A model generated the notes under the pieces. It was not told where the DNA came from. It searched no databases and worked only from the letters and a program-made list of their open reading frames with translations. The translations under genes were made by a program, and so were the position numbers. From Legionellales bacterium (GTDB lineage Bacteria; Pseudomonadota; Gammaproteobacteria; JAHCLG01): a DNA stretch of 64,000 nucleotides. The stretch is taken from positions 1-64,000 of the forward strand of contig JAHCLG010000010.1 of NCBI GenBank assembly GCA_026125385.1, read 5' to 3'. How positions within the stretch are numbered: position 1 is the stretch's first letter; each line of letters starts with the position of its first letter. Shown one piece after another: positions 1-8,170 of this stretch.

Positions 1-2427
1 CGCCGTGCTAAATGCCGTTGTTGTTCCGCGGGTGGTCACATCAACTTTATTTCCAGCCGTTCCCGATGTTTGATCCCATGCGTAAAAATTGAAATTTGCC
101 GTATCGGAATTTTCGCCGTCTGGAATAAAACGAATTTTATCCGTCGCGCGTAATAATAACGCGTTATTGGCATCAACCGCACCCACCGCATTCCAGTTCG
201 ATCCATTATCGGTTGAATATTCCCAAGTGCCATTACTCGAATTTAAATTATAAATCGCAATACCTTCAAGATCGCCGATATCGGTATCTGAAATAGGATT
301 GCCACCATCGGAACTTAATATGTCTGAAATTAAATTCCCCGTATTACTCGTTTGATTTTCATTAATCGTAGATAGAATTAAATCGTCTGAATTATCGAGT
401 ATCGGTGCCGAATTCTCATCCGTTATATGGATAGTAAAAATTTCTTGATATTTTCCACCAAGCTGATCATCCACTTCAACACGAATACTATAACTATTTT
501 TCACACCATAATCATAATTGGCATTTGTCACTAACTGATTATTCACAATAGAAAATGATGCATTATCGGCTCCACCGGCGCCTGCTACAAGCGTATAAAT
601 AAAGGTATTCCCACTATCCGGATCATTATTAGAAAATGTTCCTATCGTACTTCCGATGCTGGCATTTTCAGCTATTGCATCATGACTTAATGCAAGATCG
701 GTGGCGGCTTCATTCACATCATTAATATGAATCGTCATTATTTTTTGGTAACTATGTCCATCATTATCATTCACTTGCACGCGAATACTGTAACTATTTT
801 TCGCTTCATAATTAAATGACTGATTGCTACGTAATTGATTACCGACAATTTGAAATGCACTATTATCGGTAGCACCCGCACCTGCTACTAAACTATAAAC
901 AAACGTATCAGACGTATCGGGATCATTATTAGAAAAAATTCCAATGACATTTCCACTATTATTATTCTCATTGAGATGATTGGCTGATAAATTTATATCA
1001 GTCATTGCTTCATTTACATCATTGACGTGCACCGTGATTATTTGTTCATAATTTCCACCTAATCCATCACTTACTAAAACTCGAATACTGTAATTATTTT
1101 TTACTTCATAATTTAAAGGACTATGGCTTCTAAGTTCATTACCGACAATTTGAAATGCGTTATTATCAGTGGAGCCTGCACCGTGTACTAAGCTATAAGA
1201 AAAGGTATTGGCAGAATCCGGATCGTTATTACTAAACCGTCCAACCACTGTGCCTATTGCGCTATTTTCATTAATTTGATTATGATCTAAAGTAATCGAG
1301 GTTGCCGCTTCATTTACATTAGTAACACTTAACCCTAATGCTTTTTCATAACTTTGACCATTACTATTGGTTAACTTTACACGAATACTTAAATTATTTA
1401 AGCTTTCATAATCAAATGCAACTTTGGTTCTTAATTCATTACCCACTATTGTAAAATCATTATTATGAGTAGCGCCTATTCCATTAACTAACGAATAGGT
1501 TATTCCACTGCCTGCCGTGCCACTAAATCCTAAATTGGCAACGCGAGTGCCTGCAGCTAAGTTTTCAGCAAATGAATCTTGCGATAAGGTAAGATTAGTG
1601 ACTTGAAAGGGATTTACTGGCGTTGCTGGTGGAAGTGGTGAATTATTATTTAAGATGGTTTGGATATCGATTGCAGCAGGAGCTGTGGATTTGAGTGTGC
1701 TACTCTCTGCTGTGTTTAATTTATCAAAACTCTGTTCCTTATCTTCTGGTTCGATAATCACGTTTTCTGCTAAACTTTTTTTCGCGGGTGTGTTTTGGTT
1801 AAATATAAAATTTTCATTGTCTGTTACTAAGCTATTTTGCATCGAGGAGTTTGAGCTCTCTGCATTTTTTTCGCTTTGACTGCTCTCATCTTGGACTTTA
1901 ATTTTTTCCGCAAACTTATCGTTAAAATATTCCTGCTCTTCTTTTTGATCGGTATAACTTTGAAGTCGTGTAAAATAATTTTTAATCGTCACACGATTAG
2001 TATGACTCGAGGTTTGATTAATTAAAATTAAATCGCCAAAATTAGTCGAATAGCGATTGGCTGAAGTATCTATTTTTATCGGTTGAAAAAAATCGATTTC
2101 ACTTTCTGCTGCCGCATGAAACGTTTGGAGTTGCTCTGAATTGAATTTTCCGGTAAAACTAAAATCTAAAAGTTCATTTAATTGATGAGTAGAATATTTT
2201 TCATTGTGGATAGTGATATTAATTTCCGGGGTAATAAAAGCATTTTTAATTGTTACGTAATAATCACTGTTCATCCTAATCATTAAATCATTGCCAGCGC
2301 GCAAAATATGACTCACGCTTGCCCCTTCAGGCAAAACAATAGAGCTACCGCTAGTAATTTCTAACTTTTTGTTTTGGTCAATTTCAATAGCTTGATTATT
2401 GATGGTTAATAATTGCGACATCGCCAT
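1..2427 (-). CDS. Large cadherin-repeat adhesin, N-terminal part (runs off left edge)
   Basis: The minus strand is open for 809 codons from an ATG at 2427 to the window edge, so the C-terminus is missing. Residues 1 to about 120 form a non-repetitive head (opening MAMSQLLTINNQAIEIDQNK) resembling the N-terminal modules of very large type I-secreted adhesins such as BapA. A low-complexity Ser/Asn/Glu linker follows. Then come four cadherin-like repeats of about 100 residues, three of them closely similar, each with SNNDPD or a variant, FQIVGNxLR, SYSIRV and DVNEA-type ends. After them is a different module containing NGTWEYSTDNGSNW and FYAWDQTSGTAG, also typical of giant bacterial adhesins. 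The protein has no classical signal peptide, which fits C-terminally signalled type I secretion. The role is inferred to be surface or host adhesion; the missing C-terminus would confirm the secretion route. An alternative start lies 6 nt downstream at 2421. Confidence 0.85.
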   Translation of the reverse strand, partial: MAMSQLLTINNQAIEIDQNKKLEITSGSSIVLPEGASVSHILRAGNDLMIRMNSDYYVTIKNAFITPEINITIHNEKYSTHQLNELLDFSFTGKFNSEQLQTFHAAAESEIDFFQPIKIDTSANRYSTNFGDLILINQTSSHTNRVTIKNYFTRLQSYTDQKEEQEYFNDKFAEKIKVQDESSQSEKNAESSNSSMQNSLVTDNENFIFNQNTPAKKSLAENVIIEPEDKEQSFDKLNTAESSTLKSTAPAAIDIQTILNNNSPLPPATPVNPFQVTNLTLSQDSFAENLAAGTRVANLGFSGTAGSGITYSLVNGIGATHNNDFTIVGNELRTKVAFDYESLNNLSIRVKLTNSNGQSYEKALGLSVTNVNEAATSITLDHNQINENSAIGTVVGRFSNNDPDSANTFSYSLVHGAGSTDNNAFQIVGNELRSHSPLNYEVKNNYSIRVLVSDGLGGNYEQIITVHVNDVNEAMTDINLSANHLNENNNSGNVIGIFSNNDPDTSDTFVYSLVAGAGATDNSAFQIVGNQLRSNQSFNYEAKNSYSIRVQVNDNDGHSYQKIMTIHINDVNEAATDLALSHDAIAENASIGSTIGTFSNNDPDSGNTFIYTLVAGAGGADNASFSIVNNQLVTNANYDYGVKNSYSIRVEVDDQLGGKYQEIFTIHITDENSAPILDNSDDLILSTINENQTSNTGNLISDILSSDGGNPISDTDIGDLEGIAIYNLNSSNGTWEYSTDNGSNWNAVGAVDANNALLLRATDKIRFIPDGENSDTANFNFYAWDQTSGTAGNKVDVTTRGTTTAFSTA

Positions 2428-2583
2428 ACTTACCCACACAGCATAAAAGTGCCACGGATCCACTATAAGTATAGACAATTTAAGTATAAAAACAGGCTGG
2501 ATCGCTTTCTTTTTATTCAATCCTAGTGTGTAGGAAGTTTTCTGCTAACCTATGTGAATTTTATTTTGAGAATCAAACGATTA

Positions 2584-2613
2584 CAGGAGTTTCGCACAAG
2601 TGCGAAACTCCTG
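2584..2613. terminator. Perfect hairpin after the small secreted-protein gene
   Basis: Two 14-nt arms (2584-2597 and 2600-2613) are perfectly complementary around a 2-nt loop. The hairpin lies directly after the stop codon of the minus-strand gene 2616-2996 and upstream of the adhesin start. There is no long T-run on either side, so it may be a weak terminator or an RNA-stabilising hairpin. Confidence 0.55.
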
Positions 2614-2615
2614 GA

Positions 2616-2996
2616 TTATTTAATATCACACTGTTTTGAGGCCAAAATCATTTTGGCCAATAAGGCTTGACGATATTTTTCGGGATGTGTTTGATTTTTA
2701 GCTAATTTTTCTACTATTACATAAATTTTGTTGGGAAGTGTCAGAAGACAACTGTCCGCGGGGATTTTATTCAATTGCTGGATAAGCTCAGGATGATTCT
2801 TAGCACACTCGCATTGGGCTTGCGCCAAGCTTACCAATTCTTTTGGCAAGGTAATTTGAGCATAAGGATTATTTTTTAATAAAGAATCACTCATTCTTTG
2901 CGCGCTTTGATCTAATTGGGCGGTAGCAGAATTCGCATAGCTCGTTAGCATCATGCAATAAAAACTGAATACGATAATGGATAAGAATGTCTTCAT
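2616..2996 (-). CDS. Small secreted protein of unknown function
   Basis: This 126-aa protein starts with a clear signal peptide (MKTFLSIIVFSFYCMMLTSY, then an ANSA-like cleavage region near residue 24). The mature part is about 100 residues and helical, with four cysteines in the mature part (two in QCECAK, one in SCLLTL, one in KQCDIK) that could form disulfides in the periplasm. I do not recognise a family. It is followed at once by a strong hairpin and lies between the adhesin gene and birA, which is divergent. Whether it serves the adhesin cannot be told from sequence. The signal peptide and codon use make it a credible gene. Confidence 0.65.
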   Translation of the reverse strand: MKTFLSIIVFSFYCMMLTSYANSATAQLDQSAQRMSDSLLKNNPYAQITLPKELVSLAQAQCECAKNHPELIQQLNKIPADSCLLTLPNKIYVIVEKLAKNQTHPEKYRQALLAKMILASKQCDIK

Positions 2997-3116
2997 AAAA
3001 CCCCAGTTACTCTTGGTTTTTCTTACTTTTTTAAGTATATCAAAAAAATGGCAAAAGTAGTCAAAGCCAATATTTTAGTTTATGATTGGCACTTCTTTAA
3101 TGTTGACCTCTAGCGA

Positions 3117-4103
3117 ATGAAACAATTACAACGGATTTTAGCAATTTTAGCAGATGGAAATTTCCATTCGGGAGAAGAAATAGGACAACGGTTGCAAATG
3201 AGCCGCAGTGCTATCTGGAAAACGCTCAAAGCCTGTGAAGATGAAATGGGATTTGAACTTCATACGGTGCGTGGGCGAGGATATCGCATTCCAGGGGGAC
3301 TTGATTTATTAGATGCCGAACACATTCGCCGTCATCTCAATCCCACGGTTTATAAATTAATTCCACGCCTTGATATTTTTGAAGCCATCGATTCCACCAA
3401 TCGTTATTTATTAAACTACGATCACGCGGAAAATGGCCACGTGTGTTTGGCAGAGCAACAATTTGCCGGACGTGGTCGACAAGGTCGCAGTTGGGCATCC
3501 CCCTATGCCACGAATATTTATTTATCGTTATTATGGTTAGTAAACGATGGTCCTGGTCGTTTATCGGGCTTAAGTTTAGTCACGGGAATTGCCGTGATTA
3601 AAGCATTGCAACGTTATGGCATTCCAGGACTTAAATTAAAATGGCCGAATGATATTGTGTATCAAGGAGCAAAGCTTGGAGGTATTTTAGTAGAAATTGC
3701 GGGTGATCTAGCGGGGCGATGTCGCGTGATTATTGGAATAGGAATTAATACTGCAATGCCTGCAGCTGTCGGCAAAAAAATTGATCAACCCTGGATTGAT
3801 ACCACCACCATTTTAAATAAAATGCCACAACGCAATGTATTAACCGCATTATTATTAGAAGAACTTTTCACTATTTTGCCACAATTTTGTGAATGGGGTT
3901 TATCGGCTTATATCCCCGAATGGCAAAAACTCGATCTGACTTATGGCAAAGAAATTATCGTGCAAACACCCGCGAAAACATTACAAGGCAAAGGCCAAGG
4001 AATTGATCAGCATGGCAATTTATTATTGCAAACTCCTGAAACACTTCACACTCTGTTCAGCGGTGAAGTTAGCGTGAGACCTATTTATGAAACTTCTCAT
4101 TGA
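3117..4103 (+). CDS. birA: Bifunctional biotin--protein ligase / biotin operon repressor BirA
   Basis: BirA activates biotin with ATP and attaches it to the acceptor lysine of biotin carboxyl carrier protein; the long form also represses biotin genes. Residues 1-60 are a winged HTH (SGEEIGQRLQMSRSAIWKTL), so this is the bifunctional class. The catalytic domain has the biotinyl-AMP loop GRGRQGRSW at 118-126, KWPND at 175-179 and KLGGILVEI at 186-194, followed by a C-terminal SH3-like domain. Its 328-aa length is normal. The gene overlaps coaX by 17 bp, implying co-transcription and translational coupling, the usual birA-coaX pairing of gammaproteobacteria. Confidence 0.97.
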   Translation: MKQLQRILAILADGNFHSGEEIGQRLQMSRSAIWKTLKACEDEMGFELHTVRGRGYRIPGGLDLLDAEHIRRHLNPTVYKLIPRLDIFEAIDSTNRYLLNYDHAENGHVCLAEQQFAGRGRQGRSWASPYATNIYLSLLWLVNDGPGRLSGLSLVTGIAVIKALQRYGIPGLKLKWPNDIVYQGAKLGGILVEIAGDLAGRCRVIIGIGINTAMPAAVGKKIDQPWIDTTTILNKMPQRNVLTALLLEELFTILPQFCEWGLSAYIPEWQKLDLTYGKEIIVQTPAKTLQGKGQGIDQHGNLLLQTPETLHTLFSGEVSVRPIYETSH

Positions 4104-4857
4104 TATTGGTAATACTCGAATAAAATGGGCGCAGTATAAAGAGGGTCAATTGCATTATGGTGAACCTCAACATCATCAAGATTATAGCCTCGATCATTTA
4201 TTTAATACCTTATGGAAAAATATTCCAACCCCACAATCGATTGTAGCAGCGAATGTCGCCGGCACCTTAGTGATGGATCGTTTAACCGCTTGGGCACAAC
4301 AAACCTGGGGTTTACCTGTTCATTTTATTAAAAGCAAAAAAAAATTCGGTAATATTATCAATGCCTATGAAAACGCAGAACAATTAGGAATTGATCGTTT
4401 ATTAAATTTAGTTGCCGCACGATTTTTTCATCCCGAGCATTGTGTCGCGATTATTTCTGCTGGCACGGCATTAACTGTAGATGTATTAAATAAAAATAAT
4501 CAACACGAAGGCGGATTGATTGCCCCTGGTTTTGGCATTTTACAACATACGATGAATCAATTATTACCTTACACCGAACACTATCAACTTGATTGTAGCG
4601 ATTTATTTGCAAAACTTGGTCGCTCAACGCCAGAGTGTATTCAAGCCGGCGTGCAATACATGTGTATTGGTTTTGTGAATCAAGCCATTTCGCAGATCCA
4701 ACAGACCTACGGTAAAGAAACAGGAATTTATCTCACGGGTGGTAACGCCAAAGGCCTTTTGCCCTACGTTGATCCCACTGTTTGCTTGCAACCCTTCATG
4801 ACCTTGCAAGGTTTAGCGGTGATGAGCGATCTCGAACAGGACAATAATTCTCGCTAG
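4087..4857 (+). CDS. coaX: Type III pantothenate kinase CoaX
   Basis: CoaX phosphorylates pantothenate in the first step of coenzyme A synthesis; the type III enzyme needs a monovalent cation and is not feedback-inhibited by CoA. The ASKHA-fold phosphate motif DIGNTRIKWA is at 6-15, GIDR at 101-104, the catalytic GTALTVD at 126-132 and GGLIAPG at 142-148. The length of 256 aa is typical. The start codon lies inside the end of birA. The gene is followed by the tRNA-Thr promoter. Confidence 0.96.
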   Translation: MKLLIDIGNTRIKWAQYKEGQLHYGEPQHHQDYSLDHLFNTLWKNIPTPQSIVAANVAGTLVMDRLTAWAQQTWGLPVHFIKSKKKFGNIINAYENAEQLGIDRLLNLVAARFFHPEHCVAIISAGTALTVDVLNKNNQHEGGLIAPGFGILQHTMNQLLPYTEHYQLDCSDLFAKLGRSTPECIQAGVQYMCIGFVNQAISQIQQTYGKETGIYLTGGNAKGLLPYVDPTVCLQPFMTLQGLAVMSDLEQDNNSR

Positions 4858-4907
4858 GGTATTTTGGCAATTCGCCATTATGCTGAGAGATATTTTTCTT
4901 AATCCTG

Positions 4908-4937
4908 TTGCGGGCAAGCTAAGAAATAAGATAGAAT
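4908..4937 (+). promoter_or_regulatory. Probable tRNA-Thr promoter
   Basis: TTGCGG at 4908-4913 and TAGAAT at 4932-4937 are separated by 18 nt and sit about 18 nt upstream of the tRNA, a reasonable sigma-70 arrangement. Confidence 0.55.
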
Positions 4938-4955
4938 GCCCCTCTCTCAAGCAAT

Positions 4956-5031
4956 GCTGGCGTAGCTCAGTTGGTAGAGCAGCTGATTTGTAATCAGCCG
5001 GTCCGCGGTTCGAGTCCGTGCGCCAGCACCA
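4956..5031 (+). tRNA. tRNA-Thr (anticodon TGT)
   Basis: The 76-nt sequence folds as a complete cloverleaf: acceptor stem GCTGGCG/CGCCAGC, D arm GCTC-AGTTGGTA-GAGC, anticodon stem GCTGA/TCAGC with loop TTTGTAA (anticodon TGT at its centre, reading ACA), T arm with TTCGAGT, and an encoded CCA end. The 3' half from the anticodon stem onward is the attachment sequence of the downstream integrated element, and integration has left the tRNA intact. Confidence 0.98.
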
Positions 5032-5039
5032 AAAAACAC
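4984..5039 (+). repeat. attL: 56-bp direct repeat inside tRNA-Thr
   Basis: This is identical to 38429-38484. It starts in the anticodon stem of the tRNA and ends 8 nt past the CCA. The flanks differ immediately on both sides of the two copies, which defines the exchange region of the tyrosine recombinase. Confidence 0.95.
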
Positions 5040-5117
5040 TTTTAAATCAAAAAGTTAAACTAATTCTCCATCTCATCTACTAACCTTACATTCTAATATA
5101 AACAATATTTTCTAATA

Positions 5118-6140
5118 TTATTCATCCTGCGCGACTGTAGGCAAGTTAGTTAATCCTACTACTTTTGATATACCAGATATATAAATAGCGGTAGTAGTTT
5201 GGCTATTATGCCCTAAAAGTCGTCTTGCCTCTTCTCTACCCAGCGTTGCTTCTAAATCGGTTGCCGTTTTCCGACGAATATCATGAAAATGAAATGTTTC
5301 ACTTATATAGCCAGTAGCTAATGCATTTCGCATCAGCTTATGCCACATTGTTTGAAAACCGGAATCTGTATAAGACTTCCCTTTAGAATTTGGAAAAACA
5401 AATTTACTTAATTTAGTTTCAGGCAAACTTAACGCTGTCTCAATTACTTTTTTCAAAACAGTATTCCATTCAATCAAAATACGTTGGCCTGTCGTATTAG
5501 CAACTTTTTTAATGGTAACAAGAATTCCTTCTTCTTTTAAATTTTGTTTTTCAAGTAATCGAATATCTTGTTGTCGTAGTCCTGTAAGATAAGCAAAGTC
5601 AATGACACAACCCATCATAGCCGATGCGCATTTTTTTATTCCATTTATTTCTTCGTCAGTAACATAACGTTTCCTACGCTTTTCGGATAAATTTTTAACT
5701 AGTGAACATGGATTATCTTTGGCGGCACCCCAGCGAATACTCATTGTAAAAATGTGTGATAACAGCGATTTTTCTCTATTTGCTGCAACTGGGGCTATTT
5801 TTCCACGCACATCAAGATACTTGTATATATACACTGGGGTAATATCAGAAGGGCTCATATGACCAAATGCTTTTCTCAAATTTTGAATTTGTTTTATATT
5901 ATCTTGGTAACTTTTCGGTGATTTTGATGGTGCAACTTCCAACATATAACGATCAAATAAATTATTCATTGTGGAGTATTCAAGTGGTTGCTCAATTAAA
6001 TCTGCCCACGCCATCATAGCATCTGGTAATGTACTACCTAACTTTATCCATTTGTTTTCTTTACTAACATAATAATAAGAACCACTTTTTCGATAGACCC
6101 TTTCCGGTAAATGTTTATCCATTAAACGTTTTCTTGGCAT
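5118..6140 (-). CDS. int: Tyrosine recombinase (ICE integrase)
   Basis: This enzyme catalyses site-specific integration and excision at the tRNA-Thr attachment site. It is 340 aa. The N-terminal part carries an arm-type DNA-binding region (RKSGSYYYVSKENKWIKLG) and a SAM-like core-binding domain at about 50-140. The catalytic domain has Arg189 (TGLRQQDI), His286-x-x-Arg289 (HDIRRK), His311 (LLGHNS) and the nucleophile Tyr320 (AIYISG), so the tetrad I can see is complete. It reads toward attL, 78 bp from it, and follows the DUF4224 gene by 13 bp, with which it probably forms an operon controlled by the operator at 6436. Confidence 0.95.
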   Translation of the reverse strand: MPRKRLMDKHLPERVYRKSGSYYYVSKENKWIKLGSTLPDAMMAWADLIEQPLEYSTMNNLFDRYMLEVAPSKSPKSYQDNIKQIQNLRKAFGHMSPSDITPVYIYKYLDVRGKIAPVAANREKSLLSHIFTMSIRWGAAKDNPCSLVKNLSEKRRKRYVTDEEINGIKKCASAMMGCVIDFAYLTGLRQQDIRLLEKQNLKEEGILVTIKKVANTTGQRILIEWNTVLKKVIETALSLPETKLSKFVFPNSKGKSYTDSGFQTMWHKLMRNALATGYISETFHFHDIRRKTATDLEATLGREEARRLLGHNSQTTTAIYISGISKVVGLTNLPTVAQDE

Positions 6141-6153
6141 AAAATAAACCCGG

Positions 6154-6378
6154 TTAATTTAATAACGCATCAAAATCAGGTATGCTACGTTTCCGATAGG
6201 GTTCATTACGAGTATTGCTAACTCCTAATATTTCTGTCACATAAGCTGTTAATACTTTTGGCTTTCCATCTGCGCCAATTTCATGTTTATAACCACGTAA
6301 CCTCAGCCATTCGATCTGCTTTTTACAATATTTATATCCTGTAAGTTCTTGCAATTCGGATTTGGATAGAAACATCAT
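6154..6378 (-). CDS. DUF4224 family protein, excisionase-like
   Basis: This 74-aa protein has the DUF4224 signature: LSKSELQELTGYKYCKKQ followed by IEWLRLRGYKHEIGADGKPKVL. Such proteins are short HTH-like polypeptides next to phage and ICE integrases and are suspected to be directionality or regulatory factors. The start at 6378 follows an AGGGG ribosome-binding site. The gene lies just upstream of int in the same direction, and the repressor-type palindrome lies 58 bp upstream of its start, so excision genes are likely repressed in the integrated state. The excisionase role is inferred from position. Confidence 0.8.
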   Translation of the reverse strand: MMFLSKSELQELTGYKYCKKQIEWLRLRGYKHEIGADGKPKVLTAYVTEILGVSNTRNEPYRKRSIPDFDALLN

Positions 6379-6435
6379 TTACCCCTAATGTCCTAATAAT
6401 CAACACTTCACATAAAGAAATTAAATTAATAATAC

Positions 6436-6450
6436 TTCACTTTAAGTGAA
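6436..6450. promoter_or_regulatory. Perfect palindromic operator, probable S24-repressor site
   Basis: TTCACTTTAAGTGAA is a perfect 15-bp palindrome around a central T. Near-identical sites occur at 14110, 14140, 14197 and 35240, all upstream of ICE genes. A partial match (TTCACATAAAG) lies at 6407-6417. The position between int/DUF4224 (minus) and the thioamidation operon (plus) would let one repressor act on both. Confidence 0.75.
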
Positions 6451-6475
6451 TATGGAAGTTTTTTATTGGTAAAGT

Positions 6476-6504
6476 TTGTGCATAAATCACTAGTTCGATA
6501 TACT
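6476..6504 (+). promoter_or_regulatory. Candidate promoter of the YcaO/TfuA operon
   Basis: TTGTGC at 6476-6481 and TATACT at 6499-6504 are spaced by 17 nt, giving a start near 6511 and a leader of about 140 nt before the first small ORF. The palindromic operator lies 26 bp upstream of the -35, so direct control is possible but not certain. Confidence 0.5.
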
Positions 6505-6651
6505 AACTTACTCTGGATCTTAATCCGAATATCACCAATACGTTTTTTAATATCCACCCCAGTCGTTCAACAACGAATGGTTTTTTTATAAGGGTTACTA
6601 ACAAAACTGTTTAAAAGAAAGATCTTACATAAATTAAGGGAACTATAGCGA

Positions 6652-6828
6652 ATGGAACACAAAATTAAAACTTACTCTACCAATATTGACTTTTTTGTCT
6701 CCCTACATGCTATATCCATGTTTGCTACCGCCTGCTTGCAAGGTTTATTTATCACTTTTTTAACCCATAAAGTATTTTCAGTCAAAGCAACAAAAAGACG
6801 GTCCCAATTAATAGGTGAATGTATATGA
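6652..6828 (+). CDS. 58-aa hydrophobic peptide, first gene of the YcaO/TfuA operon
   Basis: The ORF begins at ATG 6652, 11 nt after an AAGGG ribosome-binding site, and its stop overlaps the next gene by 10 bp. The product starts with a charged segment (MEHKIKTYSTN), has a hydrophobic centre with one Cys (about residues 13-43, including FATACLQGLFITFLTHKVF), and ends in a basic tail (KATKRRSQLIGECI). It could be a single-pass membrane peptide, an immunity protein or a precursor of a modified peptide. The overlap with the downstream gene argues for genuine translation. No family is recognised. Confidence 0.55.
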   Translation: MEHKIKTYSTNIDFFVSLHAISMFATACLQGLFITFLTHKVFSVKATKRRSQLIGECI

Positions 6829-8156
6829 AATACGATCCCTCAATATGTTCATCTGAAGTTGTCAATTATTTGGATATTCGTGATCAGTTGTTACAAATTT
6901 CTCCAAACATGACACAAATTCTTGATGATTTACCACTCACTGATCACCATGTATTTATTAAAGCACGTTATCCTTTCGGGGAACCCATCATCAAAAATGG
7001 ACTTTTTCATATTGCGAATAGCAGTGCAAATGTCCTGAGCTTTGACAGGCAAAACGAAAATTTACAAAATTTACTTAAAGGCCCTTGGGCCTCCATACCC
7101 TTAGGTATTTGTTTAGCGGGATCGGCTGAAAGTTATCATGAAGTACCTGGCAATATTTATCCCTTAAAATTACTCACACCTGGCTCAACAACGGCAAAGC
7201 GCACCATCTTTGAAGAAACTGATTTATTTAATTTTCATCAATCATTTAATATGACATCAGGCCCACGTTCTTATTTGTGTTTAGCAAGCTTAGGAAATAA
7301 TAATCGCCGAAAATACATTGAAAAAAAATATTTGGTAAAGCTAAAATCCACTGATAACTTTATGGATCAATTTTATTTTTTTAAACAGCTGCATGATTCA
7401 AATAGCATTGAAGTAAAGTGGCATTGTGAGTTTTTATTTTTCTCACAAGCCTGGTACAAATCCATGCATGACCGTCAATTTAATCCGTTTTTTTCTTATT
7501 TAAAACAACAATGGCAACGCGCCTCAGTGTTTTTTCGCAATATTAAACCTTTTGATACCACCTTTAATCGTTTTATCTTAATGGCGTTAAATAAAGGTAT
7601 TGATGTCTCACACAATATATTTGAACTTGCTAAAAATATTATTATCGCGTCACTAGGCCAAGACGTGGGATTTTCTCCACTCATTCACGATACACCGCTT
7701 GCCCCTAATAAACTCATTCAAAATATCTTAATCCAAGATTACCGCACCAAACATTACCCGACTATGATGCGTACCAAGAAATTAGATTTAACCCGTAATG
7801 ATATTATTTATTTAAGCACCCAAATCCCTTTAAGCACAGTTTCACCCTTTCGGCGCTCTACCAATAGCATAAAAGATGATATGAGGGCATTAAAAGACGT
7901 ACTGGAATTATTCTTTGAAGCTATTGTAAATCAACAACTTTTAGTACAAGGCACACTTTTAGAAACACTACCCGCGCGGATTCAATATTATTTTATTACT
8001 TCTGAAGAAATGAAAATTTATGGCTTAAAAAGTAGCAATTTTGCCTTTACCAAAGATTTACGGCTGATGGAATATCCCCATAATTCCACTAATTTGTTGC
8101 CTGCCGAATCTAGCCCATTCTTTAACGGCTGTGTTATGATCGAGCACATTGCTTAG
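6819..8156 (+). CDS. Protein of unknown family in the YcaO/TfuA operon
   Basis: I do not recognise this 445-aa protein. It is soluble-looking, without a signal peptide or clear membrane segment. Notable stretches are ARYPFGEPIIKNGLFHI (about 50-66), GPWASIPLGICLAGSAESYH (about 88-107) and SGPRSYLCLASLGNNNRRKY. It lacks the motifs of SagB-like nitroreductases, radical SAM enzymes, lanthipeptide dehydratases and methyltransferases. Its start overlaps the 58-aa ORF by 10 bp, and the MFS gene follows within 14 bp, so it belongs to the operon. It may be a second modifying enzyme or a peptide-recognition partner; this is inferred only from context. Confidence 0.8.
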   Translation: MYMKYDPSICSSEVVNYLDIRDQLLQISPNMTQILDDLPLTDHHVFIKARYPFGEPIIKNGLFHIANSSANVLSFDRQNENLQNLLKGPWASIPLGICLAGSAESYHEVPGNIYPLKLLTPGSTTAKRTIFEETDLFNFHQSFNMTSGPRSYLCLASLGNNNRRKYIEKKYLVKLKSTDNFMDQFYFFKQLHDSNSIEVKWHCEFLFFSQAWYKSMHDRQFNPFFSYLKQQWQRASVFFRNIKPFDTTFNRFILMALNKGIDVSHNIFELAKNIIIASLGQDVGFSPLIHDTPLAPNKLIQNILIQDYRTKHYPTMMRTKKLDLTRNDIIYLSTQIPLSTVSPFRRSTNSIKDDMRALKDVLELFFEAIVNQQLLVQGTLLETLPARIQYYFITSEEMKIYGLKSSNFAFTKDLRLMEYPHNSTNLLPAESSPFFNGCVMIEHIA

Positions 8157-8170
8157 GGAGTTATTTGTTT

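Noticed and set aside
6819-8156. SagB-like dehydrogenase of an azoline cluster
   Set aside because: The flavin-binding and active-site patterns of SagB-type nitroreductases are not visible in the sequence.
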